This document shows positions 43,737 to 53,489 of a stretch of DNA of 64,000 nt, one piece after another. Positions within the stretch are counted from its first letter, which is position 1; each line of letters opens with the position of its first letter. Source of the stretch: Tautonia marina. GTDB taxonomy: Bacteria > Planctomycetota > Planctomycetia > Isosphaerales > Isosphaeraceae. Position numbers and translations under genes: made by a program. The notes under the pieces were generated by a model. That model saw only the letters and a list, made by a program, of their open reading frames with translations, was not told the origin of the DNA and searched no databases. The stretch spans positions 1-64,000 of the forward strand of contig NZ_WEZF01000029.1 of NCBI RefSeq assembly GCF_009177065.1, given 5' to 3'.

Positions 43737-45308
43737 ATGTCTGCGGATGTGGAAGGCGAGGCGGAGCCGAGCCCGAGTTCCGGGGAAGCCCAGTTTCCCA
43801 ATCGTCGGATCATCACCGTCGCCCTGATGTTGGCCATGGCGGTCGCGGCGATGGAACAGACGGTTGTCTCCCCGGCGATGCCCACGATCATCGCAAAGTT
43901 TAACGGGGTTGAGATTTACGCCCTGGTCTTCTCGGCCTACTTGCTCGCCTCGACGATCACGACGCCGCTCTATGGCAAGCTCGCTGATCGACTGGGGCGC
44001 AAGCGCGTGTTGCTCTTCGGCCTCGGTGTCTTCGCGCTGGGGTCGATGCTCTCGGGACTTTCCCGGAGCATGCCCGAGTTGATTGCCATGCGGACGCTCC
44101 AGGGGATCGGCGCCGGGGCGGTCGCACCGATCGTGATTACCCTGCTGGGCGATCTCTATTCGCTGGAGGAGCGAGCCAGGGTCCAGGGGCTTTTCAGCGC
44201 TGTCTGGGGGATCTCCAGCATTGCGGGGCCGGCGCTGGGCGGGGTGCTGACCGACCATCTCTCCTGGCGGTGGGTCTTCTTCGTTTCGGTTCCCTTCGGC
44301 CTGATCTCGATGTTCATTCTGGCGACCCGGGTCCGCGAGTCGGTCGCCGAACAGAGGCACCCGAAGCCGCTCGATTGGTCGGGGGCCGCCCTCCTGACGG
44401 GCGGTACGGCCGCCCTTTTGATTGCGGTGCTTGGCGGTGAGGGCCGATCCTGGGAGGGAGAGCTGCTCTTGCTCGTCCTGGCGGCCGGTCTGATTACCGT
44501 CTTCATTCGCCACGAACGCCGAGCGGCCGACCCGATCCTCCCGATCGACCTGCTGGCTCAGCCGGCGATCGCAGCCTCGATTCTCGGCAGTTTCGTGATC
44601 GGCGGCTTGCTGATCGGCATTGATACCTATGTTCCGCTGTTCGTGCAAGGGGTCCGAGGTGGTTCGGCGACCGACGCGGGCCGATCGATCATGCCGTTGT
44701 TTGCGGCCTGGTCGATCAGTGTCTTCATCGCCGCGAAGCTTGTTCCCCGGTGGGGGTTCCGCAAGACGGCGGTGCTCGGCTCGATCCTGATTGCCGTCGG
44801 GTCGCTCGGCCTGGTCGCCGGAGCGATCTGGCCGGAATCGAGTCGGCTCGCCTTCTTCGTCGGCATGGCGGTGATTGGCCTGGGGATGGGACCAACCTCG
44901 TTGAGTTACATCCTCGGGGTGCAGAACTCGGTGCCCTGGGAGCGACGCGGGGCAGCGACCGGCGCGGTCATCTTCTCTCGGATGATCGGAGGAGCAGTGA
45001 TCGTGGGTCTGCTGGGCGCGACCCTCGGCCACGAACTGGCCTGGCGGCTGGGTGGCACTTCGGGCCTCGATGTTTCCGCGGCCCTCCGGCCCGAGACCCA
45101 CGCGCAGCTGTCCCCCGAGCAACTCAACCTCGTCCGATTGGCCATGAACGCCTCGCTCCGAGACGTCTTTCTCCAGATTTTCGTCCTGGCGGCGCTCGGG
45201 CTCGGCTGCGCGGTCCGACTGGCCGGGGGCCGTGCGGTCGATCGACGCGATCTCATGGAATCGCATGCCGAGCATCCCGATCGGATCGCCGCCGCAGTCG
45301 AAAGCTGA
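43737..45308 (+). CDS. MFS drug exporter, DHA2 (EmrB) type
   Basis: 523 residues with about 14 membrane helices, the size and count of the DHA2 family of proton antiporters. Motif A between helices 2 and 3 reads GKLADRLGRKRVLLF, and motif C-like GISSIAGPALGG is in helix 5. The N-terminus is hydrophilic. These transporters expel lipophilic cations, bile salts or antibiotics across the inner membrane; the substrate cannot be predicted. No EmrA-like adaptor is adjacent. The ATG has AGGGGAG about 9 bases upstream. The next gene, an ABC-F protein, starts 109 bases later. Confidence 0.92.
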   Translation: MSADVEGEAEPSPSSGEAQFPNRRIITVALMLAMAVAAMEQTVVSPAMPTIIAKFNGVEIYALVFSAYLLASTITTPLYGKLADRLGRKRVLLFGLGVFALGSMLSGLSRSMPELIAMRTLQGIGAGAVAPIVITLLGDLYSLEERARVQGLFSAVWGISSIAGPALGGVLTDHLSWRWVFFVSVPFGLISMFILATRVRESVAEQRHPKPLDWSGAALLTGGTAALLIAVLGGEGRSWEGELLLLVLAAGLITVFIRHERRAADPILPIDLLAQPAIAASILGSFVIGGLLIGIDTYVPLFVQGVRGGSATDAGRSIMPLFAAWSISVFIAAKLVPRWGFRKTAVLGSILIAVGSLGLVAGAIWPESSRLAFFVGMAVIGLGMGPTSLSYILGVQNSVPWERRGAATGAVIFSRMIGGAVIVGLLGATLGHELAWRLGGTSGLDVSAALRPETHAQLSPEQLNLVRLAMNASLRDVFLQIFVLAALGLGCAVRLAGGRAVDRRDLMESHAEHPDRIAAAVES

Positions 45309-45417
45309 GGCATCGGTCGCGGACCCTTTGGCCAAGCTCACCTCGAAGCCGGCCCCCCGGATCTGATACGCTGGAGTCTTCCAAGCGTCTCACTGGCCGA
45401 TCGGGTCCGAGTCCCTT

Positions 45418-47226
45418 ATGCCCTTGCTTCAACTGCGCAACGTGGTGCTGTCCTTTGGTGGTCCTCGGTTGCTCGACGGCGTCGATCTGTCCGTCGAGCG
45501 AGGCGACCGCGTCTGCCTTCTCGGCCGCAATGGCGAGGGAAAAAGTACCCTCCTGCGCCTCATTGCCAACGACCTCGACGCCGAGTCGGGCGAGATCATT
45601 CGGGCCTCGGGCCTTCGTGTGGCTCGACTGCCGCAGGAGGTTCCCCAGGGACGCGCCGGCACGGTCGCCGAGCTGGTGGCGGAGGGGCTCCCCGACGATG
45701 ACCACGCCCTCGGCCCGCTCGATCACCGGGTCCTGGCGATCCTCTCCCGCGTCGGCCTCGATCCGGACGCCCCGTTCGATTCCCAGTCGTCCGGGATGAA
45801 GCGTCGGACCTTGCTCGCGGCGGCACTCGTGGCCGACCCTGATATCCTCCTGCTTGATGAGCCGACCAACCATCTCGACATCGAGTCGATTCGATGGCTC
45901 GAAGACTTCCTCCTCCGATGGGGAGGAACGATCCTGTTCGTCACCCACGACCGTGCCTTGCTCGAAACCCTGGCCACCCGAATCGTCGAACTCGACCGCG
46001 GTCACATCTACGTGTTCGACTGTGACTATCCCACCTACCTCGTGCGACGCGAGGAACAGCTCGCCGCCGAGGAGAAGCAGGCCGCCCTGTTCGACAAGAA
46101 GCTCGCCCAGGAAGAAACCTGGATTCGCAAGGGGATCGAGGCCCGCCGCACCCGCAACGAGGGTCGCGTCCGGGCTTTGAAGGCCATGCGAGAGGCTCAT
46201 CGCGCCCGTCGCAATCGTCAGGGCGTTGCCCGGATTCAGGCCCAGGAGGCCGACCGCTCCGGGGCCCTCGTCATCGAGGCAAAGAACGTTTCCTTCTCCT
46301 TCGACGGTCGCCCGGTCATCCAGGACCTGACCACCACGATCATGCGAGGCGACAAGGTCGGCATCATTGGCCCCAACGGCGCGGGCAAATCCACCCTGCT
46401 GCGGCTCCTGCTCGGCGAATTGGCGCCGCAATCCGGGGCCATTCGCCTTGGGACGAACCTCGAAGTCTCCTACTTCGACCAGCTCAAGGCCACGCTCGAT
46501 GAGGAAAAGACGGTTCAGCAAAACGTCAGCGAGTACGAGACCATCACCGTCGATGGCCGTCAGCGTCACGTCCTCGGATATTTGCAAGACTTTTTGTTTG
46601 CCCCCGACCGGGCCCGAACGCTGGTCAAGGTCCTCTCTGGAGGAGAGCGAAGCCGGTTGCTCCTGGCGAAGCTCTTTACCCGGCCGTCAAACGTCCTCGT
46701 GCTTGACGAACCGACCAACGACCTCGATCTCGAAACCCTGGAACTACTCGAAAGTTTGCTCGTTTCGTACGCGGGAACGCTCCTGCTGGTCAGCCACGAC
46801 CGGGCGTTTCTCAACAACGTCGTGTCCAGCACCCTGGCCATCGAGGCCGGCGGGATCGTCCGCGAGTACGACGGCGGTTACGACGACTTTGTCCGGCAGC
46901 GCAAGGTGGACAGTCCGGCCGAGGAGGCTCGTCCTTCCTCCTCGTCGTCGTCCTCGTCAAAGGCGGCTGCATCGCGTCCGGCTCGCCCTCGGAAGCTCAG
47001 TTCCAGGGAGCAACGCGAGTTGGACGCCTTGCCCGCCCAGATTGAGAAACTCGAAGCCCAACTCGGCGTGCTTCACGAGGCGATGGCGTCTCCCGAGTTC
47101 TACCGTCAGGACGGTGAGCAGATCGCCGCGGCCAAGGCCCAGCTTGACACCCTGGAACAGGAACTCGCCTCGTGCTTCGAGCGCTGGGAAGCGCTCGAAG
47201 CACGTCGAGCCGAGGTTTCATCCTGA
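45418..47226 (+). CDS. ABC-F ATPase, Uup-like
   Basis: 602 residues with two ABC domains and no membrane segments. NBD1 has Walker A GRNGEGKST, Walker B LLLDEPTNHLD, and an atypical signature SSGMKRR. NBD2 has GPNGAGKST, LSGGERSR and LVLDEPTNDLD. The connecting P-site linker (about 200-275) is charged and helical. A Ser-rich segment (near 505-515) leads into a C-terminal coiled coil (about 525-600), as in Uup, which binds DNA or ribosomes. ABC-F proteins rescue or regulate ribosomes. It ends four bases from the converging TolC-like gene's stop. Confidence 0.93.
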   Translation: MPLLQLRNVVLSFGGPRLLDGVDLSVERGDRVCLLGRNGEGKSTLLRLIANDLDAESGEIIRASGLRVARLPQEVPQGRAGTVAELVAEGLPDDDHALGPLDHRVLAILSRVGLDPDAPFDSQSSGMKRRTLLAAALVADPDILLLDEPTNHLDIESIRWLEDFLLRWGGTILFVTHDRALLETLATRIVELDRGHIYVFDCDYPTYLVRREEQLAAEEKQAALFDKKLAQEETWIRKGIEARRTRNEGRVRALKAMREAHRARRNRQGVARIQAQEADRSGALVIEAKNVSFSFDGRPVIQDLTTTIMRGDKVGIIGPNGAGKSTLLRLLLGELAPQSGAIRLGTNLEVSYFDQLKATLDEEKTVQQNVSEYETITVDGRQRHVLGYLQDFLFAPDRARTLVKVLSGGERSRLLLAKLFTRPSNVLVLDEPTNDLDLETLELLESLLVSYAGTLLLVSHDRAFLNNVVSSTLAIEAGGIVREYDGGYDDFVRQRKVDSPAEEARPSSSSSSSSKAAASRPARPRKLSSREQRELDALPAQIEKLEAQLGVLHEAMASPEFYRQDGEQIAAAKAQLDTLEQELASCFERWEALEARRAEVSS

Positions 47227-47229
47227 CCC

Positions 47230-49401
47230 TCAAGGAATCGGATCAGGGGCAGGATTCGGTTCAGGGTCACGAAGGGCGTCGGGAAGCTGCGGAGGTTGCC
47301 CCGGGGCCGCCGGATTGGGGGCCGCGGGCGGGTTCGGTTCACCTGCGTCGGGTGGGACCATCTCCCCTTCCTCTCGCAGGAACTCGGGAGGCGCGGGAAT
47401 CGGGTCGGCACCGAGCGCGGCGTTGGGGATCGAGGGGGGCTCGGGGGCCGAATCGACTTCCGGAAGGATCGTCGGCGGAGCGACCATCGCCACCTCAGGG
47501 GTCACGGCGTCGAGGCCCACGGCGGCTCGGTAATCGGCCAGAGCCGAGAAGTACCGCCCTTCGGCCAAGACGCGATTCACCTGAGCATCGAGGACCTGCT
47601 GTTGCAGGATCACGAAAAACAAGAGCGGCGACGTGGCCATGATCTCCAGGCGGGTCCGCTCCGCCTCGGCCAGTTGTCGGGTGACGATCTCGACGTTTCG
47701 CAGATATTGCAGCGATTCGTACGCCGCGCGGAGGTTGGCCGCTTCTCGCAAAACATCGTTCTGGATCGTGTCTCGGGCAAACTGCGTTCGGGCCGAGATT
47801 TGCCGCATCTCCGCCTCGGCCGATCGCACACGACCCCGGGCCATCCGGCGCTGGAGAGGAACCTCGAAGAACATCGAGGCTTCCAGGATGAACGGCCGGA
47901 AGTCTCCTCGGAGCGAGACCTGTCGATCACCCACATTCTGCTCCGTGAACACATAGAAGTTGAGCGACGGGAGCATCAGGTTTCGTGCCAGATCGCGGTC
48001 GATCCGGGCTCGGTCGTACTGGAGCAAGAGATCGAAGACCTCCGGCCGCAGATTTAGGGCCACGGCAACGTCTTGCTCGACCTGCGAGGCATCGGGCGGT
48101 TGAGCGTCGGGGAAGGCCAGCGGGATATTCTCCGCGGCGGGAATGGAGGGCAGCCCACGCTCGTCTCGAAGGTAAAACGACAGCGTGATGGACGCCTGCT
48201 CGAAGTTGCGCCTTGCGTCCACGAGTTGTTGCTGTCTCCGGATCAGGACGTTCTGAAACGCGATCACGTCGATCTGAGACACCCGGCCGATCTCTGGCCT
48301 GGCCTGTTCCATCAACGTGGCCATTTGCGTCTGAGAGATCTTCAGGAGGTTCTGATTGATCGCGTAAACCTGACCGGCCGCCACCCAGGTCCAGTAGGCT
48401 TTCGCCGCGTCTCGGAGCAGGGTGATCCGCTCTCGAAGGATGCTCGGTTCCACCCGTCGCCGTTCGATCTCCGCCTGAAAGAGTCGGGCTCGCCGCGAGT
48501 CGAGGCGAAGGTTTTGCAACAGCGGTTGTTCAAACCCAGAGACGAAGGCACCACCGCCCAGCGTGTTGAGGTAGTTGTAATAGGTCGGGTAATCGCCGTA
48601 GGCCAGGCGGTAGCCGGTGAACGCCTTGCCGCCGGAATTCATGATCGGCTGTGTCAGGAAGACGCTATGCACCGCCCGATCATAATAACCGAGGGGATAG
48701 TTGCGCGAGTCGGCGTTGATCGCCAGGTCGAACGCTCCCATCGACGACTGCACCGAGCCATCGGCCTTGTTCCGGTTCTCCAAGACCGCCAGGAACGGCG
48801 GATAGAGACGCTCGGAGGACACGCGGACCTCCTGAAGCATCAACGGAGGCCCCGGCGGTTGGTTGTCGATGCGAGGGGCTCCCCGAGGAATTTCTGCCGA
48901 GCCGACTTCAAGCCGATCGACCTCGGGTAAGGTGAACGGCTCGTCGGAAGGGGGAGCCTCGCCCGGGGCTTCATCTCCTCTCCCGAACAGCCCGGGAAGG
49001 AGCAGCAGGTTTTGATCCTGCGACCCCAAGGCCGGGGGAGACGGGGCCTGCATTCCCGGGAACAGGCCCGGAAGAAAGGCTCCTCCGGGAGCGACACCGG
49101 GCATGAAGGGGACGAACGTTCCCTGCTGACCGGGGCGGAACAACGTTTCTCCCATCGCCTGAGGCGGCCCGCTCATCGGGTTCGAGAGCATGGTCGGCGG
49201 CAAGGGCTGACCGAAGGGAGAAATGCCCATTGCCTGTGGGGGGCCAGGCGTCTGGTCGGGCTGAAGGGAAAAGGGAAGTTGCGATCCAGGCGAACCGACT
49301 GGTCCCTGGAACCCTGGATAGTCTTGCGCGATCGCGGCCGGGACGATCGAGATCATTCCGGCCGCGATCCTGACGAAGAGCCTCCGCATCCTGCGGGTCA
49401 T
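47230..49401 (-). CDS. TolC-like outer-membrane efflux protein
   Basis: 723 residues from the ATG at 49401, which overlaps the adaptor stop in an ATGA arrangement. A signal peptide ends at AIAQD. The first ~200 residues are Pro/Gly/Met-rich and low complexity, unusual for TolC. The OEP region (about 215-640) follows with long helices such as EIERRRVEPSILRERITLLR and the repeat-like ATSPLLFFVILQQQVLDAQV near the C-terminus. The last ~80 residues are again Pro-rich. It would be the outer-membrane duct for the ABC exporter and HlyD-like adaptor encoded just upstream. Confidence 0.88.
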   Translation of the reverse strand: MTRRMRRLFVRIAAGMISIVPAAIAQDYPGFQGPVGSPGSQLPFSLQPDQTPGPPQAMGISPFGQPLPPTMLSNPMSGPPQAMGETLFRPGQQGTFVPFMPGVAPGGAFLPGLFPGMQAPSPPALGSQDQNLLLLPGLFGRGDEAPGEAPPSDEPFTLPEVDRLEVGSAEIPRGAPRIDNQPPGPPLMLQEVRVSSERLYPPFLAVLENRNKADGSVQSSMGAFDLAINADSRNYPLGYYDRAVHSVFLTQPIMNSGGKAFTGYRLAYGDYPTYYNYLNTLGGGAFVSGFEQPLLQNLRLDSRRARLFQAEIERRRVEPSILRERITLLRDAAKAYWTWVAAGQVYAINQNLLKISQTQMATLMEQARPEIGRVSQIDVIAFQNVLIRRQQQLVDARRNFEQASITLSFYLRDERGLPSIPAAENIPLAFPDAQPPDASQVEQDVAVALNLRPEVFDLLLQYDRARIDRDLARNLMLPSLNFYVFTEQNVGDRQVSLRGDFRPFILEASMFFEVPLQRRMARGRVRSAEAEMRQISARTQFARDTIQNDVLREAANLRAAYESLQYLRNVEIVTRQLAEAERTRLEIMATSPLLFFVILQQQVLDAQVNRVLAEGRYFSALADYRAAVGLDAVTPEVAMVAPPTILPEVDSAPEPPSIPNAALGADPIPAPPEFLREEGEMVPPDAGEPNPPAAPNPAAPGQPPQLPDALRDPEPNPAPDPIP

Positions 49402-51146
49402 TTCGGCCTCTTCACCTTGGGTTTGTCGTCCTTTGCCCCTCCGCCGTCCTTGGCGGAAGGCTCCTGATCGGCCACAACCGGAGCAAACCCGTTGAGCCGC
49501 CGCCAGATCTCGAAGCCGAGCGGGACCTCTCGCAAGAGCACCCAACCATTGGCCCGAGCCCCCTGACGCAAGTACTCGCGAGACGGCCAGGGGCTTTGAA
49601 CCCTCGCCAGCCCATCCCGCTCATCTTGAATCGGCTCGTCAGGCAGGAATTCGCCACTCATCCCGCTGATCGTCAAACGTCCTTCGCTCGGATCGTCCGG
49701 ATTGACCTCCACCGCCGAGACCGTTGCGGTCGCTCCCGACTCAAGGCCCGTCACCGTGCTGCCGACCGAAAAGCCCGTTTGGTTCAGGTCGTAGACATTG
49801 ATTTCCGGACCCGACAGATCCGGGACCGCCAGGACGCGGAACCTGCCCTTCAACGACTCACTGGCGTCGACCAGAGCCACCTTCGCCGGGAAGGTGCCGA
49901 CCGCGACCGACGGCCAGCCCATGAACTGCAAGGCGGGCCACCCTTCAAATTGCAACCGGACCGGATCGCCTGCGTGGACCAGCGGAACATCGCGGCCGGG
50001 CAAGTAAATCTCGGCGGCCAGCCGAGGGGTATCGGGAATGATAATCGCCAGCGGGTCGCCATCCTTGACCTGGGCACCGGCTCCGACGTTCGTCAAGATA
50101 CGCAGGACCGTCCCCGGTTGAGAGGTGACCACCTTGGTCCCCTGTTCCTGCTGGCGAATCTTCACCAGCATTTCCTGAACCTTGTTCTCGTAGTTCTGCA
50201 CCTCGACCTGGGCGTTCTGAATGTCGCTTCGGGCCTTCTCAACCTCGGCTTCCGCCTTGGCTTCCACGGCGTTTCGCTTCGCCTGGTAACCTTCGAGCGC
50301 CTGCTTGGCCTGTTCCAGGAGCGCTTCGGCCTGCCTGAGCTTCTGTTCGGTGGTCCGATAGGTTTGCTCGGCGACAATGACCGCCTGGCCTGCCTCCAGG
50401 CCGCGCTCATAGAGGGCGCGCACCTGCTCGTACTTCCACTTGTAGCCCTTCAGGTCCGTTTCGGTTTCGGCGACTTTTTGCCTGGACTCATTGATCTTCT
50501 CCTCGGCGCCATCGATCATCGCCTCGGCTTCAAAGATCGACTGTTCCTTCTCGGCCTGTTTTTGAACCAGGGCGGCTTCGTACGTCGAGACTTTCTGCTT
50601 GGCGAAGGCAAGCTGCTGAACGGCCAGTTCTTTCTGCTGTTCCAGGGTTTCGATGTACTGCGGGTCGATGTTCTCGACCCGGGCGATGATCTGACCCTCC
50701 TCGACCCGATCCCCTTCGTTGACGTAGAACTCGACGACCCGTCCGTAAATCGGCGAAAAGACCTGATATTCCCGGTCAAGCGGGTGGAAGGCGGTCACCT
50801 GGCCGTCGCCATAGACCGACTGACGCCAGGGCACCCAGATCATCACGAACGGCAAGACGACGCAGACGAGGATCACCCCCAGCCCGACCCTGCGCGCGGT
50901 TTTCGGCGTGCCGACCTGATGCAGGGCGGGCATCCGCGAGCCGGCGTCGAACGCTCTGGCAGGCAGGCCCGGTCGAGGACGGATCGCCGGCAAGCCGCTC
51001 GCGGGTCGGCGCATCGGTGGGCGTCGGGTCGGGAGCTCGGCCGGGAGCATCGTCGCTTCCGTCGCCAGCAGGCCCCCGTCGAGGGTTCGGGTGGCCGTTG
51101 CTCGGGTGGCGCCGGCCGTCTCCTGGGGTCTTAGCTCAGACGACAT
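49398..51146 (-). CDS. HlyD-like periplasmic adaptor
   Basis: 582 residues. The ATG has GGAG about 8 bases upstream and lies within the end of the ABC exporter gene (16-base overlap). After a Pro/Arg-rich cytoplasmic N-terminus (~85 residues) comes one membrane helix (about 87-108, LGVILVCVVLPFVMIWVPW). A lipoyl/barrel-sandwich half (PIYGRVVEFYVNEGDRVEEG) is followed by a long coiled-coil hairpin (about 170-345) and the second lipoyl half (GTVLRILTNVGAGAQVKDGD). The C-terminal ~180 residues include beta-barrel-like segments. It bridges the inner-membrane ABC exporter to the TolC-like channel. Confidence 0.9.
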   Translation of the reverse strand: MSSELRPQETAGATRATATRTLDGGLLATEATMLPAELPTRRPPMRRPASGLPAIRPRPGLPARAFDAGSRMPALHQVGTPKTARRVGLGVILVCVVLPFVMIWVPWRQSVYGDGQVTAFHPLDREYQVFSPIYGRVVEFYVNEGDRVEEGQIIARVENIDPQYIETLEQQKELAVQQLAFAKQKVSTYEAALVQKQAEKEQSIFEAEAMIDGAEEKINESRQKVAETETDLKGYKWKYEQVRALYERGLEAGQAVIVAEQTYRTTEQKLRQAEALLEQAKQALEGYQAKRNAVEAKAEAEVEKARSDIQNAQVEVQNYENKVQEMLVKIRQQEQGTKVVTSQPGTVLRILTNVGAGAQVKDGDPLAIIIPDTPRLAAEIYLPGRDVPLVHAGDPVRLQFEGWPALQFMGWPSVAVGTFPAKVALVDASESLKGRFRVLAVPDLSGPEINVYDLNQTGFSVGSTVTGLESGATATVSAVEVNPDDPSEGRLTISGMSGEFLPDEPIQDERDGLARVQSPWPSREYLRQGARANGWVLLREVPLGFEIWRRLNGFAPVVADQEPSAKDGGGAKDDKPKVKRPK

Positions 51147-53404
51147 AGCTGCGTCTCCTTCAACCAGTCTTCGAGGTCTCGACGCTGACCGCCGGCCATC
51201 TCAAGGGTGTGTTCAACGTGTCCGTCGGCCAGAATGACCGCCCGGTCGCAGTTCGTGACCACTTCCTGCCCGTGCGAGACGATCAAGAGGGTCCAGGGGG
51301 CGCTTCGGTCGAACAGGGTTTCCACCACCTTTCGGCGGGCATCGAGGTCGATGCTGTCCAGCCCCTCGTCGATGACCAGCAATCGGGGGTCTCCGGCAAT
51401 CGCCCGAGCGAGCATGACCCGACGCGACTGACCGAGCGAGAGCGGCGCGCCCGTGCTCGAAAGAATCGTGTGCAAACCGTCTGGAAGGTCCATCACTTCT
51501 TCCAGCAACCGCACCGCGTCAAGCGCCCGGCGGACATCACTGAGCGAGAGCCAGAGCCGACCGACCCGGACATTTTCGAGCACCGTGTCCTCGATGATCT
51601 CCAGCCCTTTGACCATCGCCACCTCGGCCCTGAGTGATTCGAGCCGGAGGTCTCGGGTGTTCGTTCCGTCCAGCTCGATCGCGCCATGCGTCGGGGAGCG
51701 GAGGCCGTAAATCAGGTCGAGCAAGGTACTTTTGCCGGAGCCGCTCGGCCCGATAATCGCCAGGCGCTCGCCGGGTTTGACCTCCAGATCCATGTTGTGC
51801 AGGACCGAGTGGTGACCCTCGTACGAATACGACAGATGACGGAGGACCAAATGCGCCCCCTGCTCCGGAATCTCTCGCTGGGGTTCCCCGTCGTGCCGTT
51901 CCAACGGCAGATCGACCAGAACGCCCAGCTTATCCATGGCTGCCATCAAGTCGTACCAGGCTTCCAGGTGCTTGCCCAGCTTGCTAAACGAAAGCAAGAC
52001 GGTGGCGATAATCAGTTCCGCCGCCACTAGCTGCCCGAGGGTTAATTGTTGCTGAATCACCAGGTAGCCGCCCAGGCCCAGCAAGGCCGAGCTGGCAATC
52101 GCTTGCAGGCTCAGGGCGAAGATGACCTGACGCATCACGATCGCAAAGTGCCGACGACGGGCCGACAAATACCGCCGGGTGGCCGCATCGGCCCGATCCA
52201 TCGCAAAGTCGGCGCCACCATCCACCTTGAACGTCAGAGGGGTCCGGGCGATTTCTTCCAGGCCGCCGGCCACCTCGTACTTGGACACCGACTCCTGAAT
52301 GCTCGTCCGGATCGCCCCGCGGCCGAGCAGAAAGATCATGCCGGTCATGGCAATGAGCAAGATCAGATCGAACCCGAGCAGGAACGGATGGTAGAAGGCC
52401 AGAACGATCAGGCCGATCCCCGCGCCCAGCACCACTGAGATGCCGTCGAGCATCAGCAGGGCCGCGACCTTCTGGACCGTCAACACATCGAAGAAGCGGT
52501 TGACCAGTTCCGGTCCGTGGTTGCGGTCGTAGGCATCGATCCGGACCCGAGGCAACCGATACGCCAGGTCGGCCGTGACCCGGGCGAAAATCCGACGCTG
52601 CATGATCTCGACCATGTAGGTCTGCAAGGCTCGCAGCATCGCCGCCAGCCCCAGGCAGGCCAGCAAGATCAGGGTCAGGACGATCAGTTGCTGCAGGAGC
52701 AGGTTGAGCGCCACGGTCGTCACGACCGCCTCGACCGCCAGCGGAGACGCCAGCGACAGAATGCCAACCCCCACCGCGTAGGCGACGATCACCCAGAGGT
52801 CCCGCTTCGCCTCGATCCGCAACAGACCGATCAGACGACGAACCGGTGAAATCTCCTGACCATGTCCGTGTCCGTGTCCCCCGCCATGCCCGTGTCCCCC
52901 GCCATGTCCGTGTCCGTGACCGTGAGCGTACATCTCATCGGCGTCGGGATCACGCAGGGGGTGACATGGAGCGAGAGGCAAGACCATCACCCACGAGACG
53001 ACCGCCTTCGGGTCGCTGAGCTTCAGGCGCTGAGCCAGTTGCTTCTCAGAGAGGACCGGACCCGTTCCGCCCCGCTCGGGAGCGGCAAGCCGTGCTTTCT
53101 TCCCCTTCCGTCCGACCAGGGTGACCCACGATCCCAGTTCGCCGTTCTGGCCGGGGACGAAGGTCACGACCGGCATGTCCGGCCGAGCCGAGGCGATCGC
53201 TTCCCGAATTGTCCACTGTGAGGGTGTAATGCGCAGGCCGAAATGCTTGCCCATCATCGAGAGGCGAGCCAGCCAGGCCTGGTCGGGGGACCCCGGAAAT
53301 TCCCGTTCCGACTGGTAAAACAGTTGCCGGCCCAGGACCGGGTCATATTCCAGGCCCGCAGCCTCGGTACAGGCGTCGAGCACGTCGTCGGTCGCCCAGC
53401 TCAT
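51131..53404 (-). CDS. HlyB-like ABC exporter with His-rich linker
   Basis: 757 residues; the ATG at 53404 has GGGAG six bases upstream. The first ~150 residues look like a degenerate C39 peptidase-like domain: the catalytic Cys region is absent and the usual His is Ser in SWVTLVGRKG. A linker at 161-182 has nine His in 22 residues alternating with Gly. Five or six membrane helices follow (about 205-480). The ATPase has Walker A GPSGSGKST (Lys558), signature LSLGQ and switch His in VSHGQE. The Q-loop glutamine is Lys599 (MVKGLEI), and Walker B ends in DEG rather than DEP. As first gene of the HlyB-HlyD-TolC operon it would secrete a polypeptide without cleaving a leader. Confidence 0.88.
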   Translation of the reverse strand: MSWATDDVLDACTEAAGLEYDPVLGRQLFYQSEREFPGSPDQAWLARLSMMGKHFGLRITPSQWTIREAIASARPDMPVVTFVPGQNGELGSWVTLVGRKGKKARLAAPERGGTGPVLSEKQLAQRLKLSDPKAVVSWVMVLPLAPCHPLRDPDADEMYAHGHGHGHGGGHGHGGGHGHGHGQEISPVRRLIGLLRIEAKRDLWVIVAYAVGVGILSLASPLAVEAVVTTVALNLLLQQLIVLTLILLACLGLAAMLRALQTYMVEIMQRRIFARVTADLAYRLPRVRIDAYDRNHGPELVNRFFDVLTVQKVAALLMLDGISVVLGAGIGLIVLAFYHPFLLGFDLILLIAMTGMIFLLGRGAIRTSIQESVSKYEVAGGLEEIARTPLTFKVDGGADFAMDRADAATRRYLSARRRHFAIVMRQVIFALSLQAIASSALLGLGGYLVIQQQLTLGQLVAAELIIATVLLSFSKLGKHLEAWYDLMAAMDKLGVLVDLPLERHDGEPQREIPEQGAHLVLRHLSYSYEGHHSVLHNMDLEVKPGERLAIIGPSGSGKSTLLDLIYGLRSPTHGAIELDGTNTRDLRLESLRAEVAMVKGLEIIEDTVLENVRVGRLWLSLSDVRRALDAVRLLEEVMDLPDGLHTILSSTGAPLSLGQSRRVMLARAIAGDPRLLVIDEGLDSIDLDARRKVVETLFDRSAPWTLLIVSHGQEVVTNCDRAVILADGHVEHTLEMAGGQRRDLEDWLKETQLCRLS

Positions 53405-53489
53405 CGTCGTCTCCCGCTCTGGTTGGCTTCCGACGCGGCCGACCCGGTGTCGACGGCCTTCGGTCTGATTCGCGATCGACAGTGATTGG

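Noticed and set aside
52859-52924. DNA minisatellite as an independent element
   Set aside because: It is fully explained as the codons of the His/Gly linker in the exporter.
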